Source: Trichostrongylus colubriformis (Eukaryota > Nematoda > Chromadorea > Rhabditida > Trichostrongylidae). From it: a stretch of DNA of 64,000 nucleotides. Each line of letters starts with the position of its first letter. Positions within the stretch are counted from its first letter, which is position 1. The stretch covers positions 17,469,582 to 17,533,581 of the forward strand of contig OZ022261.1 of assembly GCA_963978905.1 (NCBI GenBank), in the 5' to 3' direction. The position numbers were made by a program, and so were the translations under genes. Below the pieces are notes generated by a model, which did not search any database, had not been told where the DNA came from, and saw nothing but the letters and a program-made list of their open reading frames with translations. This document shows, piece after piece, positions 26,301 to 34,568 of the stretch.

Positions 26301-29300
26301 GAATGACCCAAACTTCGGTTTGAGATGGTACATTACAAAGGGCACCCGCACTGGTATGGACAGGTACCGAATCCTGTCTTCAGTGCTCGCCAAGCCTACA
26401 GTCCCTGTGATCGGTGAATTAACACAGGTGATACCACAATGGAATTGACTCCAGTGGTTGTGCTTGGATCAGAAGCCTTCGAATACTGATGAAAAAAAAA
26501 CTAAATCTGAAAGTCAATCATTGCGACTAAATGATGAATCATTCAAAGAGCACGACGTGAGATGCAGGAGGCATTATTTACCAGTTGTTTCTCACTTATG
26601 TCTTAATAATATGTCCGGTTTGTCCAGTTCTAGTCGGCTAGACCCATTTTCGAGCATGTACTTCGTCCTGATCGTAACGGACAGCATGGTCCTCGATAAA
26701 CTTGACTTTGTTCACTTTATGCTCAGGAAATGCCCTCTAATGCCCGCTTTGGCGATACCGTTACGATAAATCTGTGCCAATGTCGAAACAATGAGTTACC
26801 ACTTATTTTCGCTGCTTCCCATTTTTCGAGATCTTTGGCAACTACAGTGCTCTGCAAAATGATACAGCCACCTATAAATTGCCCAAAAACTCTGTTTGCA
26901 GTGTGATTCAAAAAAAGTCCCTAAGTAAAAGATGTAGCCAGTGTGGACGCGCATTCGCGCATCAACATCAAATTGTAGCCGAAAAACATAGAAAAATTTT
27001 CTCTTCCTTTGTTTAGAAAATGTCGCTTTTCCCATTCTGCAAAATGATACAGCCACTGAACAGATTGACGCATTCGTCAACCGAGAAACAAGAGAAAAAT
27101 GCTGATTTTGCCATCATTTGGTCCTCTATTTTTTCGAATAGTCACAAATTTTGATGATATAGGTCCATATAAAGATTTTCAGAATGTTTTTAGACCACAT
27201 GCTGTCACGTTTCGATGACAGCATCGTTAAACTCTCTGAATCCTTCCAGTCGGTCTGAATCCCTTTCCCCATGAATTCCCACATAATCTTCCATCAGGTA
27301 GAGATCGGAGCCGTTCGTCATACGGGTCAGAAGGTCCATTCGATGACGGGCTCACCATGATTGAGTGTTCCATTTGACATGGGATGGTCCATTAACTTAC
27401 ATGGAAACAGGATTTTGGTGAAGATTTCGAGACACATGACAAGAGAATGGTACGGCGCAAAAAGGCTCGGTAATCGGATGGTTCATCCTTTCGAGACCGA
27501 AACAAAAATTTGAATGGTTATTTGATCTCACACCATGACACATTGTCCGGAGATTCCCTCAAGTTTAACACCTTTCCCCTTTTGTTTTTTCCAGATTGCT
27601 CTGTCTGATGAAAAAAGGGTTCAGCTATGACATTCCCGACGACTATCGGCACTATCGCAAGAGGGACAAACTTAAGTTTTCAACAAGAACTTCAAAGAAG
27701 GAGATGTCATGGTAAGGGGACGAGAAATCTTCGGGATTTTTGTTTCGTTCTCGAAAGAATGAACCATCCGATTGCAGAGCCTTTTTGTGCCGTACCCTTC
27801 TCTTGTCATGTGTCTCGAAATCTTACCAAAATCTTTTTTCCATGTAATTTAATGGAACATCCCATGTTAACTGGAACACTCGATCATGGTGAGCCCGTCA
27901 CCGAATGGACCTTCTGACCCGGATGACGAACGGCTCCGATCTTTACCTGATGGAAGATTATGTGGGAATTCATGGGGAAAAAAATTCAGACCGATTGGAA
28001 GGATTCAAGGAGTTTAAAGATGCTGTCATCGAAACGTGACAGCATGTGGTCTAAAAACATTATGAAAATCTTTATATGGACCTGTATCATCAAAATTTGT
28101 GGCTATTCGAAGCAATAGAGGACCAAATGATCGCAAAATCAGCATTTTTCTCTTTTTCGTTGTATCTCGGTTGACGAATGCGTCAATCTGTTCAGTGGCT
28201 GTATCATTTTGCAGAATGGGAAAAGTGACATTTTCTAAACAAATGAAGAGAAAATTTTTCTGTTTTTCGGCTACAATTTGATGTTGATGCGCGAATGCGC
28301 GTCCACACTGGCTACATATTTTACTCAGAGATTTTTTTTGAATCACACTGCAAACAGAGTTTTTGAGCAATTTATAGGTGGCTGTATCATTTTGCAGAGC
28401 ACTGTACAGCGATCTGAGCAGGTGGGCGTAGAAGTCACATCTGGTGATTATCCCAGGAGAAGAATTTCTCATCCTGCAAAAGTTTTCTCTTGACATTTTT
28501 TGCGACATCCTGCCGAGCTGTTCACTGCTTTTGAAAATTTGAACTATGTTCCTTCTGTTCTGTTTGCTTCTGTTGCATACAATGACTACAAAGCGCCACT
28601 AGTAACCTTCTCTTTCTGATCTCCCGGGCAGCAATTTCAAAACTGTCCAGGACCGCCACAGTTTTTCTTTTAGACTTGTTGCAATGGATCCACATTCGAC
28701 TGACAGTCACAGAAATAGCGTAGAATGCTCTTCTTTGCATTTTGCAAGTAAAGAGACAGTAGTTAGGTTGGAGACTATTTGTGTGGCAACCGATTTTCTT
28801 TCTTTTGCATATTCCCAATTGCATGTTTCGTTCTGCTCACTCGAGTGACTACGAATTCATCCCCGAGCTTACAACCAACAATGTTGAAGTTAGTAACTTG
28901 AGATTTTGGGTTAATCGTATCTAATCCACCTACATGATAAAGCATCTGTCTCACCTGCTACAGCCTAAAATTAATTCGTTTAACAGAAAGTGGTTTTTGA
29001 GAAAGCACCTTGCATTGAATTCCATGTGCATATTACTAACGTGAAAAGTAAGTTTCTCACAAAAGTAAGTATAACGCTTTTTGTATTTCTCCATGTGCTT
29101 TTACTTTCCCAGGACGACTTAAAAGTCACAGTAGAACTAGTGGGGGAAAACGTTCATTTCTAAACTTATATTCACCAATGGAAATTTCTTGACGAAGAGC
29201 AGTTGCATCACGGTTTCTTCCGCTGCTGCTGCATCTTTACAGATGTCGCTCGAGTTGCTTCAAGGTTTTGGCGACCTTTGTTGTTATGTCAGTATAGATT

Positions 29301-29708
29301 CTCTGTCACATCTGCTTGTGACCTTTTTGTGTAATTTATGGTGTGAAGAATAGAAAGCGAAGCAATGCTTTTTTTAGGCATGCTGATATCTTTTCAGCTC
29401 ATATGCGTCAATATGTCGATGAAAATCAAGATTTATTCTTTTGCTTGCAGCTTCGAAACCCCAAAGTGGAGAACCGAGTGCAAAGATGACTGAGACTGAA
29501 AAGAAAGTTTTTGTTATCAGGAAGAAGCTCAGGGACGTTGAAACTCTGAAGGTGTGCTGTGTTTTTGCCTATTATTGCTGTCTGCTGTCAGAACATTTTT
29601 AAGGCTCGCCTTGCAAATGGAGAAGAGCTCCAGAAAAGCCAGCTAGAAAAGATAGCGAAAGAGCCTGAATTCCTCGCACAACTTGCAACCCTTGAGGGAG
29701 CTCTGTGA
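5213..29708 (+). CDS. EIF2A: eIF2A, translation initiation factor 2A (gene span; N-terminal exon not found)
   Basis: The 14 exons listed separately join with consistent phases into about 487 codons ending at TGA 29,706-29,708. The protein follows the eIF2A family in order: propeller blades with DLRRTKHILFTPRD, SYYGEQH, EFCVCYGFMPA, GPRNDVFYNAFGNILLTCGF, MEFWDME, FEWAPDGQHFVTATTTPRLR, a linker with AAAAYVPPHLRK, and a C-terminal helical segment with SQLEKIAKEPEFL. In the family this cytosolic protein binds 40S subunits and initiator tRNA and supports alternative, often non-AUG, initiation. Human eIF2A has 585 residues; about the first 60 are missing here. Introns 1-9 are mostly short, while introns 10-12 are 9.6, 3.8 and 4.6 kb and full of transposons. 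No clear AATAAA was seen after the stop. Confidence 0.9.
5408..5497 (+). CDS. EIF2A: eIF2A exon B
   Basis: Thirty codons including PEPNMQVFSLADGKHVASLV; donor GAG/GTATGT. The strong acceptor TTTTCAG just upstream (ending near 5,395) would put a TAA in the required frame, so the start is set at the weaker AATCAAG acceptor, which preserves phase 0. The acceptor choice is uncertain. Confidence 0.7.
5498..7287 (+). other. eIF2A intron with unassigned ORF
   Basis: 1.8-kb intron between DNA encoding VASLVASKE and ETWRPQFADDE. A 119-codon open frame at 6,323-6,682 has no recognisable motif and no family resemblance I can name. It is treated as chance or a decayed repeat. A thrice-repeated TTCTTCCCGTTTT-like stretch lies near 6,880-6,905. 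Confidence 0.4.
7288..7378 (+). CDS. EIF2A: eIF2A exon C
   Basis: Acceptor ATTTCAG, donor TTTCG/GTAAGT. Encodes ETWRPQFADDESIAVR then VGSELLIHKGCHF, which fits the family's QNWxPxWSxDE blade. Ends one base into a codon. Confidence 0.88.
8139..8239 (+). CDS. EIF2A: eIF2A exon D
   Basis: Acceptor GATTGCAG, donor GGG/GTGCGT. Encodes KYDRKLAVPNIKAFAVSPG then PPLHVACYTPSSG, corresponding to the family's INDFVLSPG..P..VAVYVPG segment. The 2-base start phase matches the preceding exon. The ATG at 8,102 lies in the intron and is not a start. Confidence 0.9.
8294..8402 (+). CDS. EIF2A: eIF2A exon E
   Basis: Short 54-base intron, acceptor TTTTCAG, donor AAAG/GTACAT. Encodes SAPGRVQVRSLDTPFTVIT then KTFFKAERAMMQWNSKG, matching the family signature KSFFKAD..TMLWN. 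Ends in phase 1. Confidence 0.9.
9217..9287 (+). CDS. EIF2A: eIF2A exon F
   Basis: Acceptor CTGTTTAG, donor CAT/GTCAGT. Encodes TAVLVLSSVDVDASNQ then SYYGEQH, the highly conserved SYYGEQ motif of eIF2A. Starts with two bases completing a Gly codon; ends in phase 0. Confidence 0.92.
9847..9978 (+). CDS. EIF2A: eIF2A exon G
   Basis: Acceptor ATTCAG, donor ATG/GTATGT. Forty-four codons encode VHLLNLSSGESFKVHLPKSG then AKWSPNAKEFCVCYGFMPAM, the family's P..D..W.....EF.V.YGFMPA blade. Confidence 0.92.
10032..10202 (+). CDS. EIF2A: eIF2A exon H
   Basis: Acceptor GCTTCAG after a 53-base intron, donor GCG/GTAACT. Fifty-seven codons with GPRNDVFYNAFGNILLTCGF and then GNLGKGKMEFWDMEKKK, the best conserved part of the propeller (GPRN...GFGNL.G.ME.WD). 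Confidence 0.95.
10271..10371 (+). CDS. EIF2A: eIF2A exon I
   Basis: Acceptor TTTTTTCAG, donor ATAG/GTATGG. Encodes IEVPNTTLFEWAPDGQHFVT then ATTTPRLRIDNGY, the family motif W.PDG....TAT.APRLR..NGY. Ends two bases into a codon. Confidence 0.95.
11191..11260 (+). CDS. EIF2A: eIF2A exon J
   Basis: Acceptor TGTTTTAAG, donor GAG/GTATAT. One base completes the Arg codon, then MWHYSGKLVKEELYESPNEE and LWE, which fits K.WHY.G......... ELW in the family. No ATG start is implied. Followed by the largest intron. Confidence 0.88.
11674..12715 (-). pseudogene. RTE-type LINE, 5'-truncated 3' half
   Basis: Reading on the minus strand: a GVRQDDAISPKLFSA palm motif near 12.62 kb, a frameshifted FADD region near 12.49 kb, then IGLQLNLMTTMFMRN, FSYVYLGREVNMMND, HLFDYAVLPALTYASETWT and AIERTMLCVS. 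The end is RWAGHAICDDRWTRAVTDW, GRPPAQCSDFFTKAL and ALARDRDEWRRCWRPLETLD. This is the C-terminal half of an RTE reverse transcriptase through its usual end, interrupted by several frameshifts. Confidence 0.8.
13325..13651 (-). pseudogene. LINE reverse transcriptase remnant (second family)
   Basis: The minus strand carries PIIKQEGTQRSA, then a VGFMPERSTTDANFMVRQ motif and PQQAFNRLPCPHISKALRKR. These correspond to the RT stretches PI.KKKGD, CGFMPGRST.DA and KAFDRLPR of an RTE/LINE family distinct from the one at 11.7 kb. The Asp of the first catalytic motif is not recognisable. Too short and broken to be functional. Confidence 0.55.
13700..16809 (+). other. Intronic stretch with unassigned ORFs
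   Basis: Two open frames attract attention: 14,577-14,774 (65 codons) and 15,741-16,108 (about 120 codons, preceded by TTTGCGCAG, with many hydrophobic and basic residues). I recognise neither. They could be exons of a nested gene, decayed LINE ORF1 or chance; no initiation context or partner exon was identified. Confidence 0.25.
16810..17370 (-). pseudogene. LINE endonuclease remnant with internal triplication
   Basis: The minus strand encodes AIMTVYASQVSCLKAKKDKF and then VATDLKCH, NRH and KCH variants, resembling the MTVYAPQ......K..F and GDLNGH motifs of APE-type LINE endonucleases. A 30-base unit on the + strand (CAGGTCAGTTGCTACGGTGT type) is repeated three times at 16,860-16,942, so the catalytic GDLNGH-like segment appears three times as TVATDLKCH, TVATDLNRH and TVASDLKCH. 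In all of them the Gly before Asp is changed, so the nuclease is dead. Confidence 0.5.
17395..20460 (-). pseudogene. RTE-type LINE, near full length but decayed
   Basis: On the minus strand the endonuclease begins near 20.1 kb with CTYNCRSISSIAQLSALIDE. The reverse transcriptase follows at 19.34-17.9 kb: TAWKRSKTVLLFKKGDKEDL, NYRPITLLPVLYKVFTR, QARFRRTSSTLDSI, a palm block FDSVEPPYVWKSLEEQG, VRQGDPISLNLF, LNHLRFADDSALVTHT. The C-terminal part has AELFNSTVLPALCYGCETWT and a final GRPPMRWFD-type block. The catalytic FADD is intact but many frameshifts and stops break the ORF. The first Asp block reads NLSTIKKC in its frame, i.e. it is damaged. It lies antisense within eIF2A intron 10. Confidence 0.8.
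20461..20545 (-). other. tRNA-like segment at the RTE 5' end
   Basis: Just upstream of the RTE endonuclease region the minus strand reads GGATAGCCGAGCGGTTAAGT, an exact pol III A box (TAGCCGAGCGG) in the setting of a Leu/Ser-type tRNA D arm. GGGTTCTACCTC, a weak B-box look-alike, follows about 60 bases later. It may be a tRNA-derived leader of the LINE or a chance neighbour. A functional tRNA is unlikely because the T loop consensus is not met. Confidence 0.3.
20816..20911 (+). CDS. EIF2A: eIF2A exon K
   Basis: Acceptor TTGTCAG, donor CAG/GTTCGA, 32 codons in phase 0. Encodes VKFRPMTSYNKFEVKEPTKE then DLECGGLVATKQ, continuing directly from the LWE end of the previous exon like the LWQVSWQP.....I.. 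region of the family. It marks the end of the propeller. Confidence 0.85.
22897..23695. mobile_element. Fold-back (MITE-like) element with ~200-bp arms
   Basis: The left arm, from about 22,900 (GGGTGGAGGTCTTTAGTCAG ... to AGCTAAATGGAATAATT near 23,095), reappears as its reverse complement at about 23,480-23,690 (...GACTAAAGACCTCCACCC). The arms are about 85-90 percent alike by eye. The loop is AT-rich with GAAAGAAAGAGA-like repeats. I could not fix a target duplication or place it in a superfamily. Confidence 0.65.
24065..24255. repeat. Degenerate tandem motif ACGCATCCGCGATT
   Basis: ACGCATCCGCGATTCG and ACGCATCCGCGATTTG occur about 40 bases apart, followed by the variant ACGCGTCTGCGATTTTG, then GATGCACCGATGGGTTGATGCGTC. 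It is a short decayed tandem array with no coding meaning. Confidence 0.4.
24730..24811 (+). CDS. EIF2A: eIF2A exon L
   Basis: Acceptor ATTTTTGAG, donor AAAG/GTTAGT. Encodes DCSQPGGVKTVGVSKAAAAY then VPPHLRK, matching the AYRPPALR motif of the eIF2A linker. Ends in phase 1, which fits exon M exactly. Confidence 0.88.
24844..26311. mobile_element. Decayed mariner-type element, TIR-bounded
   Basis: The left end at TA 24,842-24,843 begins TTGGGTCATTCCATAAGTAA. The right end reads CAGTAATCATAGAATGACCCAA, the reverse complement of a TTGGGTCATTC(C/T)AT end. The length of 1.47 kb is near that of full mariners, but part is a nested TTAA MITE and no transposase motif can be read with confidence. A 123-codon minus-strand frame at 25,897-26,268 is unassigned. 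The right target dinucleotide is not TA, so the end may be mutated. It lies in eIF2A intron 12. Confidence 0.5.
25062..25501. mobile_element. TTAA-flanked MITE, copy 1
   Basis: Flanked by TTAA at 25,058-25,061 and 25,502-25,505. Ends are AGGAATCGTCCACG and CGTGGACTTCCT (one mismatch). Internal sequence such as GGCTGAGATATAGCTCCTCA parallels the better preserved copy at 31,096-31,518. TTAA duplications suggest a piggyBac-type relative (inference). It is nested inside the mariner-type element. Confidence 0.6.
26845..28404. mobile_element. 1.56-kb fold-back Tc1/mariner derivative with ~700-bp arms
   Basis: Bounded by TA at 26,843-26,844 and 28,405-28,406. The left end CAGTGCTCTGCAAAATGATA is the exact reverse complement of the right end. 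Arms of roughly 700 bp run inward to about 27,540 and 27,690 with scattered mismatches; the loop is about 150 bp. A short internal repeat of the end (TTCTGCAAAATGATACAGCC) occurs near 27,035 and 28,205 in the arms. No transposase is present. Transcribed as part of eIF2A intron 12, it would form a very long hairpin. Confidence 0.85.
29451..29551 (+). CDS. EIF2A: eIF2A exon M
   Basis: Acceptor TTGCTTGCAG, donor GAAG/GTGTGC. Two bases complete an Ala codon, then SKPQSGEPSAKMTETEKKVF and IRKKLRDVETLK. This fits the KPQSG linker and the I..LKKKL..IE.LK helix of the family. Ends in phase 0. Confidence 0.92.
29592..29708 (+). CDS. EIF2A: eIF2A last exon
   Basis: Acceptor CTGCTGTCAG after a 40-base intron. 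Encodes NIFKARLANGEELQKSQLEK then IAKEPEFLAQLATLEGAL and TGA. It corresponds to the terminal G..LEK.QLEKI..E..LL.EL helix of eIF2A. Confidence 0.92.
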   Translation, partial: NIFKARLANGEELQKSQLEKIAKEPEFLAQLATLEGAL

Positions 29709-30224
29709 TGCAATGGAAACAGGGTTGGGATTGTTCTATTTTGCCCACTTTGCTACCACTGTCGTGATATTCTGTGCCTGTTAAGCAGATCACCTTCTCC
29801 ATTTGTGTTTATGTATTTTACTAATTTCTCTGCAATACTGTTGGAATCAATCGAAGAGGAACGCTCGACTAGTGCTTCAAGGTTTCACTAGATCCTCACT
29901 CTTTGTAAGATCTTCACAACCATTTCCTCTTTTCACCTTGGGCTGTTGCTGAACAAGGTGAACGGTTGCGTTGTTTTTCTCTGAAGGGCAGGATCTGTGA
30001 TAGTACTATCGATGAACTTTGCAGTTTCCTGTTGTTGTCAGACACATCATGTGCGGCGATGAATGCATACTCTTGCTCTTTCATCACATGTGCAGTAGAA
30101 TTTTTGCGTATTCTCCCAGAATGCCCGTTGTGGGTTAGTTCATAAAAAGGATTAAGGATCAGTTTTTAGCGTTAATCAATCCCTTCCTGGGAAGCGCCGC
30201 AAATTAGTTCCATTCATAATCGTG
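29709..30224. other. eIF2A 3' flank
   Basis: Presumed 3' UTR and spacer. No canonical AATAAA was seen in the first 150 bases. Around 30,140-30,200 the text AGGAT..GTTTTTAGCGTTAATCAATCC ... AAGCGCCGC repeats a motif also found at 10,675-10,720, so an interspersed repeat ends here. Confidence 0.4.
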
Positions 30225-30352
30225 ATGGCTGGTGAATGTGATGTGGCCTATACAATGGTTTGCGGTGGCCAGCCGATGTACAAGTCAGTGCTTTTATCTT
30301 CCCGGAGAACCAGGCGGGCGGTCGTTGTTGTTGGATTTGATCCCCGCACCAT
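30225..30352 (+). CDS. Possible first exon of an unknown gene
   Basis: An ATG at 30,225 opens 42 codons beginning MAGECDVAYTMVCGGQPMYK and ending ...VVVVGFDPRT, followed by a consensus donor AT/GTGAGT at 30,353. I do not recognise the product and found no second exon. It follows a dispersed repeat motif, so a repeat-derived chance frame is a real alternative. Confidence 0.25.
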
Positions 30353-30589
30353 GTGAGTGGGGTGTGCGCCACCTGTCGCTACACCACCTTCGCCTGGGTT
30401 CGTTAATATGCATCGCTAAATCCATTGTATGAAATTGCAATATCCCTTTCGTTAGTTTCCAGGAAAGCAGGTTTTTTTTTTGCGATGTTTTCAGATATGC
30501 GCTGAATATATTACAACTGATTATTACTTCTCCTTTGACAGCTTTACTAGTTTAGAACCTTTTTTTGAATTTGCAAGTTATTTAAAGGC

Positions 30590-30930
30590 AGTGTTTGGGG
30601 AAATTCGGCAGAAAGGTGAAAGAAGTAGTAAATATGAAAGTTGAGATGTCCAGTTACAGGACACTGAAGAAAAAACGGATGGAAATGGTCGAAGACCCGA
30701 GAAATAGGACCCTTCCTCACCGTTGATTCCTGACATGGAGCCTTCCCTTGAAGAGGCGGGTAGTACGGACGAGTTTTCCGTTGTTATGTTACCATATTCT
30801 AAACACGAAGGGATATTCGGAAATGAGGAAGCATCCTTTTTCTGGAGTGCGCTTCAAGCCAAAACTGAGAAAGCGCGCCGCGATACCGTCTGATCCCATC
30901 CCAGCCAATCACTCGCTAGGAGGCGGACCG
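30590..30930. repeat. Dispersed repeat family R1, copy 2
   Basis: Diverged copy of 1,180-1,515 in the same orientation. Landmarks are AATATGAAAGTTGAGATGTC, GAGGCGGGTAGTACGGACGA and AAACACGAAGGGATATTCGG. The reading frame is not kept between the copies. Confidence 0.6.
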
Positions 30931-31095
30931 AGCACGGGCGGCTCGAGCGGAAAAGGTCGCCTCTGCCACAGCTCGAGAGCACGCCCTTCGCGGGGGATTT
31001 CGCCGCCAATAGGTTTTCCAAACCCGTAGTTTTCAAGTGAATGACTCCTCTTAAGGATTCCTTATCATCCACGTTACCCCTAACACTGTCTTTAA

Positions 31096-31518
31096 AGGAA
31101 TCGTCCACGGAAAATGAGTTTTTGTGTTACACATATATTTATGTTGTACTTGCCTAATGTTGGCCTCATGTAAAATTTCACGCGAAAAAATGTGAATCTG
31201 GCTGAGATACAACATCACAAAGTGCGGTCCCAGGGCGAATCCTCCGTGTAAAAGCCTCGTACCGCGTCCGCCGTGGTCGGAGACGCATTGTAGGAACAGA
31301 AGGTTACGTAAACAGTCCCACTCTCCGTTCCCAGCGGCGGCGGAAGACGGGACGAGGCTTTTACACGGAGGCCCCGCCCACTGGGACCGCACTTTGTGGT
31401 GCTGTATCTCAGCCAGATTCACATTTTTTCGCGTGAAATTTCGCATGAGGCCAACATCAGGCAAATACAACATAAACATATGGGTAACACAAAAACTCAT
31501 TTTCCGTGGACGATTCCT
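31096..31518. mobile_element. TTAA-flanked fold-back MITE, copy 2
   Basis: TTAA duplicates at 31,092-31,095 and 31,519-31,522 flank a 423-bp palindrome. Ends AGGAATCGTCCACGGAAAAT and its reverse complement match perfectly. Arms extend about 170 bp with few mismatches (shared AGATTCACATTTTTTCGCGT), and the loop carries the GC-rich CGTCCGCCGTGGTCGGAGAC. The internal open frames on both strands are products of the palindrome. TTAA suggests piggyBac-type mobilisation (inference). Confidence 0.85.
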
Positions 31519-31679
31519 TTAAGCCATCCTTCCACCACTGACGAATTGAATTGCTGTTTAGGCCAGTGGGTTCTTAACAATATTATGAGGGGATCAGTTA
31601 TGAGCAATAGCTGTATGTATCTGTGTAGGACTACTTCGGCTAAATTTTTGAGACACTCGGGAAACTGAGTTAGGAAGTT

Positions 31680-31812
31680 AAATCTTACTGTCATTGTACG
31701 CGAGTGATCAGTATCTGTCAATGTTAAAAAGGCTTGTGATAAGTTGATGAATATTCTTAATTCGTAGTTAAGATATTTCATACAATTGAGTTGCAATTTT
31801 TGTAGTGAGCAC
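31680..31812. repeat. Diverged direct repeat D, copy 1
   Basis: Starts AAATCTTACTGTCATTGTAC and ends in TGTAGTGAGC. A related copy lies at 32,624-32,762, sharing TTAGTTAAGATA and TCATACAA in the same order. About 75 percent alike by eye; no coding meaning. Confidence 0.55.
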
Positions 31813-32623
31813 AATCGGATTCTTATCCAGATTCGCCCAATACACGTTTAACTCTGCCTATATTTCGGTCGTCACTGATTTTCCTGGTTCTCCTTCATTG
31901 AGTTGGAACCGAGTTATGAATTTTTGTTGCAAGTTCCGCTCATCTATAGTGCTCTTCGCCACTGCGGGCTAGTCTCTGGTACCCTCCCAGAAACTCATGT
32001 TGATTTGACTCAGCATTTTTCCACGTCTTGTGTGCTTTAAAATTGAATTAAAATTTTCTTTAACTATCGAAATTTCAGCCTTCACTGGTCGTGGCTTAGC
32101 TTGGTTCATATGTGCTTTCTACTTCTTGTCACCTGGTCTATCCATCCCATGATTGTCTGGATTTTCACTGATTCCTTTCGTGTTTCGTGACATGCCTTCT
32201 TCAGATACACAGGTGTGCGCACGAATCTGTGTCCGTATATAGGATTAAACACCCAAGAAGAATGTAAATGACAAAGGGAAATTTTCGTGTCGTGTTGTAG
32301 TGTACTGCGTAACAGAAGGACGTGACCAAGCCAAAATTTTTTTCCGTGAAAACAGAGATTTTCTGGTATGCCCCAAGTGGTACGTGTTAAGATTTCGGGC
32401 ACTTCATTATCACAGCTTCTCACTAAGATGTAAGCATTAGTTGTGAAGACCACGAGGTCACGATGCTGCTCACACTTCTTCATTAATGTAGTAATAATAT
32501 GTGTTACGTGGGACTACTTTCATTGTGTTTTGCGTTGTTGTGGTTTTGGTAAATGTGGTTTTGTCATCTTATGCCCTTGAAGGTTATCAGTGATGCAACT
32601 GAAGTGAATGGTATGGAAGAATT

Positions 32624-32762
32624 CAAATCTTATTGTCATTGTGCACGAGTGCTCAGTTGCTGTCAGTGTTAAGAAGGTATGTAATAAGTGAGTAAATATT
32701 CTAAATCTTAGTTAAGATACCTCATACAACTTGATGTTATATCCATTTGTGGTATCGAGCTC
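32624..32762. repeat. Diverged direct repeat D, copy 2
   Basis: Second copy of the repeat at 31,680-31,812, about 945 bases downstream, same orientation. Confidence 0.55.
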
Positions 32763-33960
32763 AGCCAACCATTTAGAGTAGTTCCTGCACCTAAGGACAC
32801 ATCCTGCAAAAGCAATGAAAAATCCTCTCTCCCAGAAAAAAATCTTTCCAAATCTGTTAACTGTTACAATAGTAACAACAAGGATATTAAGAGAGAGACT
32901 GATTACTTCTAGAAAAGTAAAATGGTGCAGAAGATGCAATCACACTAGATCAGCGGGTAAAAACCGCAAAGTATTCACGGCGACCCTGGAAGAGTGGAAA
33001 CGAAAAGTGTAGCTATAAACGCTGAACACGAGAGCGAACTCATTGGGAAACAGGCCGACGGAGGTACATCTTCTGGAGTGTCGCGTAGAGCACTGTTAGA
33101 CACGAGCTCTCGAATCAGCATAACCTCTGCGAATGCTTCAGACACTTTTAAAGTCAGGCTTTGATCTGGACGGTGATGTGTGAAATTCCATGAGGCAGGC
33201 AGAAGCCAGTCTATGATGCGTCGGACAACAAAATATTGCTCATAGATGCGTCAGACCTGACACTGCAGCTGAAGAACGGTAGAAAGCAGTGTACATATTG
33301 CCGTGTTTTTGCCTTTGATCGAATGTCATCCTGGTCCTGAATACGAACGCCCATAGGAAACTTGGATATGACTTCACTCCACAGAGCTCATCCAATTCTA
33401 CAAGACTAGCGTTGCTCGGAGAAGTAGATAACTTTCATTCATTCACAATCGGTAAAGATTGTATATATGATCAGGAGAGGCCATGTAAGTCAGTACCTGT
33501 TCGGAGCGACAGTTTCCTTCCAGGAGGAATCTTCTGGATCAAAAGAGGACTTGACTCCCGATTTGGTGTGGGGAGAGAGAAAGCAAACATTGGAGCTCCC
33601 TCTGACGATGACCCTTTTAAGAGGAAAATCTTACAAGTGTGGAAGGAGGTGGGCGTGTTGTAATCCAGGAAGCCATGGATATTGAGATTCAGTCACCTGC
33701 AGACCGGCATTTGAGTTTCCATGGTCACTCCATATGGAATATGGACTGGGAGGCAAGAGAGGTTTGCTACGCAAATATTTCGGCGACAAGCGAATAAGCA
33801 ACTTGATTGTGGCGCTAGTCCACAAGGGTCAAGCTTCCGTCGAGGAATCCTCGACAGAGGGTCACATTTGGTCCGGGATGGGAGGTCGTACCTGTTGAGA
33901 TACGCGGTAATGAACGGCATTTCCCAGGCTGAATGTCCTCAAGTGTAAAGGAGAGAAGTG
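32763..33960. other. Unassigned region
   Basis: Several overlapping open frames of 60-83 codons on both strands (for example 33,412-33,663 and 33,721-33,948) show no motif I recognise. They might be exons of an unknown gene or a decayed repeat. No splice-consistent model was found. Confidence 0.2.
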
Positions 33961-34568
33961 AAAGCGTTCGATGGCTTTTATTTATTATTATTTATTCGGT
34001 AGACATGTACAGAGACATGAGGCAGCTTCAAAACAAACAATGGAAAGAAACGAATCAAGAACAAGAAACGAACATCATAAAATCAAATCATATAAAATTG
34101 CCAACACGTTGTTCAAAGGTAGTGTATTCAACCGGATACACATTTTTTCGTAGAAGTGAGTTGAAACAAGGCCTAACTCTGTTAGTAAAAAACTTCAATC
34201 TGTACTGAGACTTGGCCGTATTTGTAGTAATTCTAATCGAGACTCCTCTTGCATTAGTTGGCAACACAAGGAGGAAGATACACGCATCTATTTTTACTAG
34301 TTGTCTTGAAGTTTTGAAAGCCATGAGAAAATCAAACCTCTTTCTCCTCCATTTAAGTGACTCTAGCCTATATTCAGCGTTTCTCAACAATCTATTAGGG
34401 ATGTCTGAGTATCCTAACCGTGAACATTTAAGCATCACCTTCCTAGTAAAATTGTTCTGTACAGACTCTAGGGCCTGGACTTCCTTTTTTGAGCAGGTAT
34501 TGAATACTGTAGTACCTCATTCCACTATAGGGCGCACGTAAAGTTAATATGAGCATAATAAAGTATTT

